From Candidatus Magasanikbacteria bacterium RIFCSPHIGHO2_02_FULL_50_9b (GTDB taxonomy: Bacteria > Patescibacteriota > Patescibacteriia > Magasanikbacterales > 2-02-FULL-50-9b): a stretch of DNA of 9,598 nt. The stretch lies in contig MFQD01000011.1 of the NCBI GenBank assembly GCA_001782975.1, positions 1 through 9,598 on the forward strand. Direction: 5' to 3'. Below the pieces are notes generated by a model that worked only from the letters and a program-made list of their open reading frames with translations, was not told where the DNA came from and did not search any database. This document shows, one piece after another, positions 1-7,484 of this stretch. The first letter of the stretch is position 1. The number at the start of each line of letters is the position of its first letter. The translations under genes were made by a program, and so were the position numbers.

Positions 1-2
1 CA

Positions 3-167
3 CTTGCAAAAGTGGTTGGCGCAAAAAATAATGCGCGCGTGAATTTGAAAATCGTGGAACCAGAAGGGTCGCGGGGGCCGCGTCGACATGACGAAGAGCC
101 TGCAGTCGGGCGTCAGCACGCGGATGCATACGCAGATGTGTCTTCAATCGATGATCTCGGTATTTAA
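3..167 (+). CDS. C-terminal end of an unidentified protein (5' end outside window)
   Basis: One frame is open from the first bases of the window to a TAA at 165-167 and encodes 54 residues. It begins LAKVVGAKNNARVNLKIVEP, then becomes charged and polar (GSRGPRRHDEEP) and ends in an acidic tail, SSIDDLGI. The alternating hydrophobic pattern in the first half (ARVNLKIVEP) reads like a real beta strand followed by a disordered tail. The layout faintly recalls the C-terminus of DNA polymerase III gamma/tau (DnaX) proteins, but too little is present to assign a family, and that is only a guess. The gene converges on the membrane-protein gene at 319-1716, with a palindromic element between them. 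The other two forward frames close within the first 45 bases, which supports this frame. Confidence 0.6.
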   Translation, partial: LAKVVGAKNNARVNLKIVEPEGSRGPRRHDEEPAVGRQHADAYADVSSIDDLGI

Positions 168-181
168 AATTGGGTGCAAAA

Positions 182-319
182 AAACAAACACTCTCTCCTT
201 TCGGGAATACGCGTCGGCCGCTTTTTGCGGCATTGCTCGTCCTCGCCTTCGCTCAGATATCCAGCAAAGCTGGATACTCGCTCGGCTGTGGGCTTCCCTC
301 AAGGAGAGAGTGTTTGTTT
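182..319. repeat. Structured palindromic element between convergent genes (MITE-like, terminator-like)
   Basis: A perfect 19-bp inverted repeat bounds a 138-nt element: AAACAAACACTCTCTCCTT at 182-200 and its complement at 301-319. After a 2-nt mismatch the pairing resumes for GGGAA/TTCCC. Inside are two further hairpins: GCCGC-TTTTT-GCGGC at 217-231 and TATCCAGC-AAA-GCTGGATA at 258-276. The whole can fold into a branched structure. The right arm touches the stop codon of the - strand gene (TGA complement at 319-321). Read on the - strand, the left arm runs straight into seven T residues (184-178), so the element may end that transcript. It could equally be a small non-autonomous mobile element. 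It lacks the 16-nt centre shared by the three other hairpins in this window. Confidence 0.75.
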
Positions 320-1716
320 CATTCGTTCGCCACAACTTTGCATTTCTGCATTGTTATGAGAAAAACAAAATATAAAACGCCGAATCCTTGAAAGAGTGCG
401 GGCGTCGTGATGTTCACGATGAAAAGCGCGATCGCGCCGGCAAGTAGGCCGTGCACAACACTCGAATCGACGGCGACAGCACTGCGTGTACCTTTGCGGA
501 GAATCACGATGAGCAGAAATAAATACGCGAGCGTGCCAAAAATGCCAAGCTCGGCAATCATCTCAAAATATCCCCAGTCAAATTGCGTGCGCGTTTCAAT
601 TAATTGGGTCGTCGGGTCGCGATACGACACGGTTGTGCCGAGTCCTGATCCGAGCCATGGTCGCGCGGTGATCGTGCGAAAAATATCCGGTAGCATCGCC
701 ATACGAATGGCGCCGCTCACGTCGCTTGACGGCGCACGCACTCCAGCAGCGCGGCCGACGATGAGGTCAAGACCGAATGACGCGCCACGGCTGGCGACAA
801 AATGGAAACTAAAAAAAATCAGCAAAGAAACGGCGAGCGTCAGGCTCGCTGTTTTTATCCATTGTTTCCACGGCGTGTGATACAAAAGAAATAACGCGCC
901 TACGGCGAGGGCAACAAAATAAATTCTGGTGAAATTGAGCATCACGACGAGCAATGAGCACGACAAGAGTAGCCACAATTTTTTATCAGATATTTTTTTT
1001 AACAAACAGCTGAACAAAACAAGGATGATCGGTACGAACAACAGATGCTCTGGCAACACAATGCGAAAAAAATGTAATCCGAGATCAGTGATTTTGCCAG
1101 ACGCGACGTTACGAAACCAGTGGTAGTATGGATCAGTGAGTGTAAACACACTGCTCGAATAGAGTGCAAACGTGGCGACTGAAAAAATTGTGGAACCAAA
1201 AATAAAAACGTTTGTTGCGACAGCGGAGAGTAGCTGCGGCACCTGCTGCATCTCAAGTGCGGGAAACAACAGAAGCACGAACAGATACAGCATCGCGTCT
1301 TGCAAAACAAACAGTGGTGAATGTTCACGCATCAAACCAGTAAGAATGCTCCACAGAAAAAAGAGACCAAACACCACAAGTGCGATGAGCACAGCGCGCG
1401 GCGGCAATACGAACGGCGTTCGCGTTCGAATTTTTCGCCAGAGCCATGCAGCGGCAAAGATACCGAGAAACCATGTGCGCAGCAGGAGCGATTCAAATTC
1501 AAAAAAATGTCCGGCGCCGTCAATCAGCAGTTCGATGACTAATAATTTCCAGCCAAGTGACAAATCTTTGATGCAGAAATAGGCAAAGCATCCAATGGCA
1601 AGCGCTGCAATGATCGTTTCAGCCCACCACACGTCGCGCACGAAAAATGAAGTTGCGCGTAGGGCGATATATCCGATGAGCAGTAACAAAAAATTTCGGT
1701 TCAGCGCTGTCTGCAT
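319..1716 (-). CDS. O-antigen ligase/polymerase-like polytopic membrane protein
   Basis: This encodes about 465 residues, mostly hydrophobic segments (roughly ten to twelve membrane helices) separated by short basic loops. Around residues 350-385 it has the arrangement typical of the Wzy_C/WaaL O-antigen ligase family: RPWLGSGLG, then a soluble loop with a YRDP motif, then WGYFEMIAELGIFGTLAYL running into the next helix. An arginine-containing segment, NFTRIYFVALAVG, precedes the large loop. Family members join or polymerise undecaprenol-linked glycans on the outer side of the cytoplasmic membrane; the exact substrate cannot be read from sequence. I chose the ATG at 1716 over the upstream TTG at 1752 because the - strand -10 box (TATCAT, 1728-1723) lies between them and would put the transcription start near this ATG. 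No Shine-Dalgarno sequence is visible. The gene is divergent from trmD, and no other glycan gene is in view. Confidence 0.85.
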   Translation of the reverse strand: MQTALNRNFLLLLIGYIALRATSFFVRDVWWAETIIAALAIGCFAYFCIKDLSLGWKLLVIELLIDGAGHFFEFESLLLRTWFLGIFAAAWLWRKIRTRTPFVLPPRAVLIALVVFGLFFLWSILTGLMREHSPLFVLQDAMLYLFVLLLFPALEMQQVPQLLSAVATNVFIFGSTIFSVATFALYSSSVFTLTDPYYHWFRNVASGKITDLGLHFFRIVLPEHLLFVPIILVLFSCLLKKISDKKLWLLLSCSLLVVMLNFTRIYFVALAVGALFLLYHTPWKQWIKTASLTLAVSLLIFFSFHFVASRGASFGLDLIVGRAAGVRAPSSDVSGAIRMAMLPDIFRTITARPWLGSGLGTTVSYRDPTTQLIETRTQFDWGYFEMIAELGIFGTLAYLFLLIVILRKGTRSAVAVDSSVVHGLLAGAIALFIVNITTPALFQGFGVLYFVFLITMQKCKVVANE

Positions 1717-1722
1717 GGTACG

Positions 1723-1752
1723 ATGATAACAGCATGCGGGCGCATATTGCAA
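1723..1752 (-). promoter_or_regulatory. Predicted promoter of the O-antigen ligase-like gene (leaderless)
   Basis: Read on the - strand: TTGCAA (1752-1747), an 18-nt spacer, then TATCAT (1728-1723). The -10 box ends six nucleotides before the ATG at 1716, so transcription would start at or next to the start codon. That suggests a leaderless mRNA and agrees with the absence of a Shine-Dalgarno sequence. The -35 hexamer is self-complementary and is shared with the trmD promoter. Confidence 0.5.
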
Positions 1753-1775
1753 TTTTTGTCGTCACGGCGTAGCAT
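1747..1775 (+). promoter_or_regulatory. Predicted promoter of trmD, sharing its -35 with the divergent gene
   Basis: TTGCAA (1747-1752), a 17-nt spacer, then TAGCAT (1770-1775). The expected transcription start is near 1782, about five bases before the trmD ATG at 1787, giving a nearly leaderless transcript. The -10 matches the consensus only in part, so this is weaker than the - strand call. Confidence 0.4.
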
Positions 1776-1786
1776 GAGTGATCACT

Positions 1787-2443
1787 ATGAAATTTACGGT
1801 CATCACCTTGTTCCCCGAACTGATAGCTGCGTACACAAACGCGGCGATGCTTGGGCGTGCGCAAAAAAAACACCTTATCAGCGTGGCGACAATCAATCCC
1901 CGCGATTTCACCCAAGATGCGCACCAAACCGTTGATGACAAACCATTTGGCGGTGGGGCGGGGATGGTGATGAAAATTGAACCGCTCTATCGCGCAATCA
2001 AAAAAGCGGCGCCACGCAAAAACAAAAAATGTCGGGTCATTTTGTTATCCGCGAGTGGTCGTCCGTTCACACAGGCAGTTGCCCAAGAATTTGCAGCACG
2101 ATACACCGAGCTCGTGTTTGTGTGTGGCCGCTATGAAGGCGTTGACGCGCGAGTCGCGGAACATCTTGTTGACGAAGAGTTGTCCGTCGGGTCATATGTA
2201 TTGACCGGCGGCGAGTTGCCGGCGCTCACCGTGATTGACGCGGTGGCACGGCTCATTCAGGGTGTTCTTGGCAACGCCGAATCTCTTGCCGAAGAATCAC
2301 ATAACACAGACAACACAGGTGAATATCCACAATACACGCGCCCCGAAAAATTTAAGACATGGCGCGTACCACCGGAATTGCTCTCTGGCAATCATGCCGC
2401 AATCGCCGCATGGCGGCGCAAAAATTTAAAAAAAATCCGCTAA
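1787..2443 (+). CDS. trmD: tRNA (guanine-N1)-methyltransferase TrmD
   Basis: The 218-residue protein transfers a methyl group from S-adenosylmethionine to N1 of G37 in tRNAs with G36, which prevents +1 frameshifting. The SPOUT family landmarks are present in order: the N-terminal ITLFPE (residues 6-11), DKPFGGGAGMVMK (51-63), the FVCGRYEGVD knot segment (111-120), SVGSYVLTGGELPA (133-146), and the C-terminal YPQYTRPE (180-187) and LLSGNHAAI (199-206). It is shorter than the 255-residue E. coli protein because it stops soon after the LLSGNH helix. By alignment from memory, E. coli Arg154 corresponds to Arg155 here. The catalytic Asp169 position (E. coli TEDS) is Glu170 (AEES). I start at the ATG at 1787 (MKFTVITLFPE, matching the family N-terminus) and not at the GTG at 1778. 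No rpsP, rimM or rplS gene, the usual trmD partners, is adjacent. Confidence 0.96.
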   Translation: MKFTVITLFPELIAAYTNAAMLGRAQKKHLISVATINPRDFTQDAHQTVDDKPFGGGAGMVMKIEPLYRAIKKAAPRKNKKCRVILLSASGRPFTQAVAQEFAARYTELVFVCGRYEGVDARVAEHLVDEELSVGSYVLTGGELPALTVIDAVARLIQGVLGNAESLAEESHNTDNTGEYPQYTRPEKFKTWRVPPELLSGNHAAIAAWRRKNLKKIR

Positions 2444-2464
2444 AAAATTTGAATATTCTGGTGT

Positions 2465-2531
2465 GGCAAGTGCTTCGCTTTGCGAAACACGTTGCTGGCC
2501 TCTCGTGTCCGAGCAAAGCGAAGCACTTGCC
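2465..2531 (+). repeat. Constant-loop hairpin element, copy A
   Basis: Outer arms are a perfect 19-bp inverted repeat: GGCAAGTGCTTCGCTTTGC at 2465-2483 and its complement at 2513-2531. Inside is an asymmetric internal loop (GAA at 2484-2486, CCGA at 2509-2512). A 5-bp inner stem follows (ACACG 2487-2491, CGTGT 2504-2508), and the 12-nt loop TTGCTGGCCTCT occupies 2492-2503. The 16-nt centre CGTTGCTGGCCTCTCG (2490-2505) recurs exactly in two other hairpins of this window, whose outer arms are different. It begins 22 nt after the trmD stop and ends 38 nt before the -10 box of the next gene. No T-run follows directly, so it is not a typical intrinsic terminator. Confidence 0.85.
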
Positions 2532-2566
2532 GTGGCTGCACTGTGCATAACTTTTTTGCTACACCG

Positions 2567-2575
2567 TGATATAAT
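2567..2575 (+). promoter_or_regulatory. Extended -10 promoter of the large surface-protein gene
   Basis: TGA-TATAAT: a perfect TATAAT at 2570-2575 preceded by a TG dinucleotide in the extended -10 position. No good -35 hexamer is found at 16-18 nt spacing (2547-2552 reads ATAACT). The expected start is near 2582, leaving a leader of about 22 nt without a Shine-Dalgarno sequence before the ATG at 2604. The core GTGATATAAT and a CGCAA just downstream are repeated before the other exported-protein gene (7451-7459). Confidence 0.7.
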
Positions 2576-2603
2576 TCCCGCAAGCAAATAATCCACATTT
2601 TTT

Positions 2604-5363
2604 ATGTACAACGCTCTTGCGCTCGGCAGGACGTGGCAAAAGCTCCTTATAGTAGCCGCAGCTCTCGTCACACTCATTTCGCTCTTGTTTTTTTCATCTA
2701 CCGCATTCGCTGCAGACAGAACATGGACCGGCAGCGTTAATGCCGACGCTTCGAATAATGGAAACTGGTCAGCAAATCTAGACGCTGGTGACACGATGGT
2801 GATTGATAGCACCGCAACAACCATTGATTTTCCAAGTACGTTTGCGACGAGTGGGTTGGCGCTTTTCTTGAAAACCGGCTTCACTGGTTCGGTGACCATG
2901 TCAACGACGTCAATTTCGTTTACCTCATCAACAATTCAGGCAGGGACGTTTAACACCATGGTCAACACGTCGATCTTTACCGCTAATGTCACGGTGAGTG
3001 GCGGTACGGTTTCATCAACCGTCGGTACGATGGATTTTAATGGTAATTTTACGGTAAATAGTGGCACGGTCAACATGGGTAATGCAACGACTGCTGGTGA
3101 TGAGTTCACGCTTGGCGGCACATTCACGCATGGTGCGAGCAAAACAATCACGTTCGATGGAAGCGGTGATCAACTGTTCACCACTGCATCCTCAACATTG
3201 ACTGGTTTGACTATTGCAAATACCGGTGCAACGACAACGATTGAGGTGTCAGTAGTTGGCGATTTTCAGGTCACCACACTGACACTGACTGATGGTCTGC
3301 TGAAGCTTGGCGGCAACAATGCAACCATGTACATCAGCGGGGATATTTCCGCGGATGGTACTAATGGTTCGTTTAACAATTTGGGTACTGGAAAGGTGGT
3401 ATGGATGGGATCTGGAACACAAAGTATTGACTCACAGGCAGGAGATGTTTCCGGTGGCATCATTGATTGGGGCAATTGTAAGTTTGCCGGCAGTGGAACG
3501 TTTCGTCCAACATCGGGGTCAACGATGAACTGTGGTGATTTTACTCTTGATCGAGGCACCTTTGATCCACGAACCAATTCAGTCGCAGTAGGGGTAGGGA
3601 ATGGTGATATATCGATTGCGAATGGAGCGACGTTCTCGTCGTCAACAGCTGCATTCACGATATCTGGGATGCAAGCAAAAACAATTACAGATAACACGAT
3701 TAATCAAGTGGCAAGCAAGCAAGATTTGGGAACAGTTACCATAACAAATACTGGCGGCATTTCAACGGCAACGAGCACGCGTATGTTTGCGGTCACTGTT
3801 GGTTCTGGTGCGACACTTGATATTTCTGGTGATGCTTTGGTGCTTGGCGGCAACGGCACGGTCGCAACAATCACTGGCACACTGACTGATAACACATTTT
3901 CTCAGATATATCTGACTACAGGATCAACAGCAACAATTCCTGCACGAACGTATACAGGTGCTCTAAACATTGCCGGAACAGGAACCTTTACTCTGTCAGG
4001 TAACTCGACCATTGCATCAACAACGATCAGTGGTACTGGTAATTTGACAGTTGCGACTGGCGTGACACTGACAGCCTCAACAGTGTTTGCGAATAATGCC
4101 GGAACAATCACTGAAACTGGTACGGGTAAAATTGCATACACCAACACGTCAAAATTAACAAATTTGGCACAAATTGAAACGGCCGAATTCAACACTGGTG
4201 ATACCGTTACATTCATCACGGTGACTGATCCAGATGCAAATACGAACGCGACAACGGCACAGACAATGACGGTGACACTGGCCGCACTGAGCAAATACAC
4301 AGACACCGAAACAATAACACTCACTGAAACAGCCGTTGCATCTGGCATCTTTCAAGCGCCAGTGAGATTCAAACTCGGAAATTCAGCGGTTGTCAGCGAT
4401 GGCTTCATGCAGGTGAATGGTGGAGGTACCTTAACACTGACGTTCACTGATTCTGTTGATTCTGCTGATACTGGTTCTGACACCGCAAGCTTTGTTGGAG
4501 AATCAGTGAAAAATTTGGTGAAACCAACATCAGTTACCATCTCTATTAACGGTGGTGCAGCAACAACAAACAGTGGAACAGTTTCGTTATCGCTCGGCGC
4601 AGTGAATGCCACGAACATGGCGTTATCAAACGACGCGGGATTTGGCACTGCAACGTGGGAAACGTTTGCCGCGACAAAATCGTGGAAGCTCGCAACCGGC
4701 AATGGTGAACGAACGGTGTTTGTCATGTTTGAAAGTGCAGATGGATCGCGCAGCAATGCAATTTCAGATTCAATAACAGTGTCTGCTGCTGGAACGCCTG
4801 CGACCCCCGCAACTCCAGCTACTCCTGCAACACCTGCGACTCCGACCACCCCCGCAACTCCAGCAACACCTGCAACACCAGCAGCACCAAAACCAACACC
4901 AACTTCGTTTGTTGCAGGTGTGCTCGTTAAATTGTCATGTCCGTCTGGTGCAAGTAGTGCGCACATCTGTCGCGCTGTGTATGTGATTGGCAAGAATGGC
5001 AAGCGCCATCCGTTTCCGCACAGCAAGGTGTACTTCACTTGGTACAAAGACTTCTCGAACATTCAGACATTGACGTCGAGTGAAATGGCTGGATTCGCAT
5101 TAGGCAAAAATGTCGGCTACAAACCAGGCGCACGCATGGTGAAGTTTGTGACTGATCCGGCAGTGTATTCAGTCGTTACTGGCAACACATTGCGCAAGCT
5201 CGCCAATGAAAGTGTTGCGGCGGGAATCTACGGCAAAACATGGGCAAAGCAAATTGACGATGTGTCAGATGCATTCTTTGCTGACTACACATTTGGCTCT
5301 GAAATTATGTCAGCCGAAGCGTTTGTGAAAGATGCTGACAGTGACATTGTCTCGTCGCTGTAG
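2604..5363 (+). CDS. Large secreted, threonine-rich beta-repeat surface protein with a Patescibacteria-type C-terminal domain
   Basis: The 919-residue protein has a Sec signal peptide at 1-36 (basic start, hydrophobic 14-30, likely cleavage after AFA36). Residues 37 to about 525 are Gly/Thr/Ser-rich short strands (motifs such as GTFTLSGN and TITNTGG), resembling a beta-helix or autotransporter-like passenger. About 528-632 contains VTDPDANTN, then TETITLTETAVASGIF, resembling extracellular domains of the DPDxN/LTETxxxxGxF type. About 639-728 is an Ig-like domain (SISINGGA, LSNDAGFG, WKLATGNGERTVFVMF). A Thr-Pro-Ala linker covers 731-760. The last 150 residues hold two cysteines (LSCP and ICRAVY) and the blocks GKNGKRHPFP, YFTWYKDFS and YKPGARMVKF-VTDPAVYSV. 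I recall this domain at the C-terminus of many Parcubacteria surface proteins, without a settled function. There is no LPxTG motif or C-terminal membrane helix. A role in envelope structure or attachment is inference. Confidence 0.85.
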   Translation: MYNALALGRTWQKLLIVAAALVTLISLLFFSSTAFAADRTWTGSVNADASNNGNWSANLDAGDTMVIDSTATTIDFPSTFATSGLALFLKTGFTGSVTMSTTSISFTSSTIQAGTFNTMVNTSIFTANVTVSGGTVSSTVGTMDFNGNFTVNSGTVNMGNATTAGDEFTLGGTFTHGASKTITFDGSGDQLFTTASSTLTGLTIANTGATTTIEVSVVGDFQVTTLTLTDGLLKLGGNNATMYISGDISADGTNGSFNNLGTGKVVWMGSGTQSIDSQAGDVSGGIIDWGNCKFAGSGTFRPTSGSTMNCGDFTLDRGTFDPRTNSVAVGVGNGDISIANGATFSSSTAAFTISGMQAKTITDNTINQVASKQDLGTVTITNTGGISTATSTRMFAVTVGSGATLDISGDALVLGGNGTVATITGTLTDNTFSQIYLTTGSTATIPARTYTGALNIAGTGTFTLSGNSTIASTTISGTGNLTVATGVTLTASTVFANNAGTITETGTGKIAYTNTSKLTNLAQIETAEFNTGDTVTFITVTDPDANTNATTAQTMTVTLAALSKYTDTETITLTETAVASGIFQAPVRFKLGNSAVVSDGFMQVNGGGTLTLTFTDSVDSADTGSDTASFVGESVKNLVKPTSVTISINGGAATTNSGTVSLSLGAVNATNMALSNDAGFGTATWETFAATKSWKLATGNGERTVFVMFESADGSRSNAISDSITVSAAGTPATPATPATPATPATPTTPATPATPATPAAPKPTPTSFVAGVLVKLSCPSGASSAHICRAVYVIGKNGKRHPFPHSKVYFTWYKDFSNIQTLTSSEMAGFALGKNVGYKPGARMVKFVTDPAVYSVVTGNTLRKLANESVAAGIYGKTWAKQIDDVSDAFFADYTFGSEIMSAEAFVKDADSDIVSSL
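4794..4883 (+). repeat. In-gene tandem 9-nt repeat coding a Thr-Pro-Ala linker
   Basis: Ten consecutive 9-nt units encode Thr-Pro-Ala (one is Thr-Pro-Thr). Third codon positions vary between units, so selection or ancient duplication at protein level is more likely than recent slippage, although a CCCGCAACTCCAGC block occurs twice. The array makes a stiff, extended stalk that separates the Ig-like domain from the C-terminal domain and may vary in length between strains. Confidence 0.85.
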
Positions 5364-5388
5364 CACGGTCACACGCACGCACGAAATT

Positions 5389-5420
5389 AAAAGGCTTATC
5401 CACAGGGATAAGCCTTTTTT
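5389..5420 (+). terminator. Rho-independent terminator after the large surface-protein gene
   Basis: GGCTTATCC (5393-5401) pairs with GGATAAGCC (5406-5414) over the loop ACAG. The stem is extended by AAAA/TTTT and ends in TTTTTT (5415-5420). It lies 25 bases after the stop codon at 5363 and immediately before the rRNA promoter, so it insulates the two units. The flanking A and T runs could let it work in both directions. Confidence 0.92.
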
Positions 5421-5427
5421 GGCGCTC

Positions 5428-5456
5428 TTGACAGGAATGTTATCCCCATATACAAT
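5428..5456 (+). promoter_or_regulatory. Strong sigma70-type promoter of the 16S rRNA gene
   Basis: TTGACA (5428-5433), an exact 17-nt spacer, then TACAAT (5451-5456): a perfect -35 and a -10 with one change from consensus. The expected start is near 5463, about 160 nt before the mature 16S 5' end. This is the best promoter in the window and sits only 8 bases after the upstream terminator, as expected for a stand-alone rRNA unit. Confidence 0.88.
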
Positions 5457-5506
5457 ACCGACACGCGAAATCGCAAGAGTTCGCGAAAAAAGAGGGTTCA
5501 AAGAGA

Positions 5507-5535
5507 CGCTCGTTTACAATTTAAGATGTGACAAC
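5507..5535 (+). other. 5' arm of the pre-16S processing stem
   Basis: This 29-nt segment pairs with 7181-7209 on the other side of the 16S gene. The inner 19 bp (CAATTTAAGATGTGACAAC, 5517-5535) are perfect. Of the outer ten, seven are Watson-Crick, one is G-U and two are mismatched. Such stems bring the ends of pre-16S together and are normally cut by RNase III. It lies 88 nt before the mature 5' end. Confidence 0.9.
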
Positions 5536-5622
5536 TAAACATACCATGGAATGTGCTATCGATTGGCGCAGGAAGTGGTGGTGCTAGTGGTCCAAAATCT
5601 ATTCAATAAAACCAATCGTACA

Positions 5623-7124
<1,502 letters not shown>

Positions 7125-7180
7125 CAGGGAGTTATTTCTTCCTAGTCGAGAGCGACTTGATCGCTCGGATCTCTAGTACC

Positions 7181-7209
7181 GTTGTCACATCTTAAATTGC
7201 AAATGAACG
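7181..7209 (+). other. 3' arm of the pre-16S processing stem
   Basis: Complement of 5507-5535. The GTTGTCACATCTTAAATTG block (7181-7199) pairs perfectly, and the next ten bases pair imperfectly. It starts 57 nt after the mature 3' end. A stem that closes around the 16S alone supports maturation independent of 23S. Confidence 0.9.
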
Positions 7210-7222
7210 ATCGTGAGAGAAA

Positions 7223-7287
7223 AGGGTAATTATGTATCCTTTCCGCGCGAGAGGCCAGCAACGCGCTGCAGGATACATAATTACCCT
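7223..7287 (-). repeat. Constant-loop hairpin element, copy B (inverted)
   Basis: A perfect 18-bp inverted repeat forms the outer arms: AGGGTAATTATGTATCCT at 7223-7240 and its complement at 7270-7287. The interior, read on the - strand, has the same plan as the other copies: a 3-nt by 4-nt internal loop (GCA/GGAA), a 5-bp inner stem GCGCG/CGCGC (7262-7266 with 7245-7249), and the 12-nt loop TTGCTGGCCTCT (7261-7250). The shared 16-nt centre is at 7248-7263. It starts 13 nt beyond the 16S processing stem. Its A/T-rich arms are unlike the G/C-rich arms of copy A, yet equally perfect. Confidence 0.88.
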
Positions 7288-7313
7288 CATCGTCAGTCTG
7301 ATTATTTAAAATG

Positions 7314-7334
7314 CCATCATGAAGGTGGTTTTTT
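7314..7334 (+). terminator. Weak terminator-like hairpin after the 16S unit
   Basis: CCATC (7314-7318) pairs with GGTGG (7324-7328), including one T-G wobble, over the loop ATGAA, and six T residues follow (7329-7334). The short stem makes it weak, but it is the only hairpin-plus-T-run between the 16S and the next promoter. Confidence 0.4.
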
Positions 7335-7364
7335 GTTTCACACCGTGTGGGTTACAAGTCAAGG

Positions 7365-7427
7365 GGCGTGTGTGCATATCGCGACTGCGTTGCTGGCCTC
7401 TCGCACAAAGCGAGATGCAAACACGCC
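7365..7427 (+). repeat. Constant-loop hairpin element, copy C
   Basis: Outer arms of 18 nt (GGCGTGTGTGCATATCGC at 7365-7382 against 7410-7427) pair with two mismatches. Inside are a 3-nt by 4-nt internal loop (GAC 7383-7385, CAAA 7406-7409), a 4-bp inner stem TGCG/CGCA (7386-7389, 7402-7405) and the 12-nt loop TTGCTGGCCTCT (7390-7401). The shared 16-nt centre is at 7388-7403. It ends 26 nt before the -10 box of the downstream exported-protein gene, in the same orientation as copy A before its gene. Confidence 0.82.
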
Positions 7428-7450
7428 ATTTAATATGAATTCGCACAGTG

Positions 7451-7459
7451 TGATATAAT
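7451..7459 (+). promoter_or_regulatory. Extended -10 promoter of the second surface-protein gene
   Basis: TGA-TATAAT: a perfect TATAAT at 7454-7459 with the TG of an extended -10 box. No recognisable -35 (7431-7436 reads TAATAT). The expected start is near 7466, giving a leader of about 19 nt before the ATG at 7485 with no Shine-Dalgarno sequence. The GTGATATAAT core with upstream ACA and downstream CGCAA matches the promoter at 2567-2575. Confidence 0.7.
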
Positions 7460-7484
7460 AATCGCAATCATTTTATTCGTTCCT

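Larger units (their letters stand above)
7125..7484. other. Non-coding region after 16S: structural and regulatory elements only
   Basis: This 360-base stretch contains no convincing gene and no tRNA. It holds a small hairpin (GAGCGA-CTTGA-TCGCTC, 7150-7166), the 3' processing arm, two constant-loop hairpins in opposite orientation, a weak terminator-like hairpin and the promoter of the downstream gene, each listed separately. In most bacteria this is where the 16S-23S spacer tRNAs and the 23S gene would be. Confidence 0.8.

Noticed and set aside
1..14. CACTT-GCAA-AAGTG hairpin at the window start
   Set aside because: It is a short stem inside a coding frame, with no T-run or shared motif; it is expected by chance.
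2465..2531. Copy A as an intrinsic terminator of trmD
   Set aside because: The right arm is followed by GTGGCTGCAC; the nearest T-run begins 21 nt further on. Stem length and the shared centre point to a different role, although effects on transcript ends cannot be excluded.
2461..2535. GTG on both sides of copy A as a target-site duplication
   Set aside because: Three bases is too short to mean anything, and copies B and C show no flanking duplication.
4794..4883. Tandem repeat as a CRISPR array
   Set aside because: Units are 9 nt, contiguous, in frame and without spacers; they code for a linker.
4352..5062. Antisense frame of 236 codons with a Gly-Val-Ala repeat
   Set aside because: It is the complement of the Thr-Pro-Ala linker and neighbouring codons of the surface-protein gene; the repeat is a shadow of that array.
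7125..7484. Spacer tRNA (Ile or Ala) or a 23S start after the 16S
   Set aside because: No cloverleaf with a T-loop GTTCRA motif or an rRNA-like sequence can be found; the region is accounted for by hairpins and a promoter.
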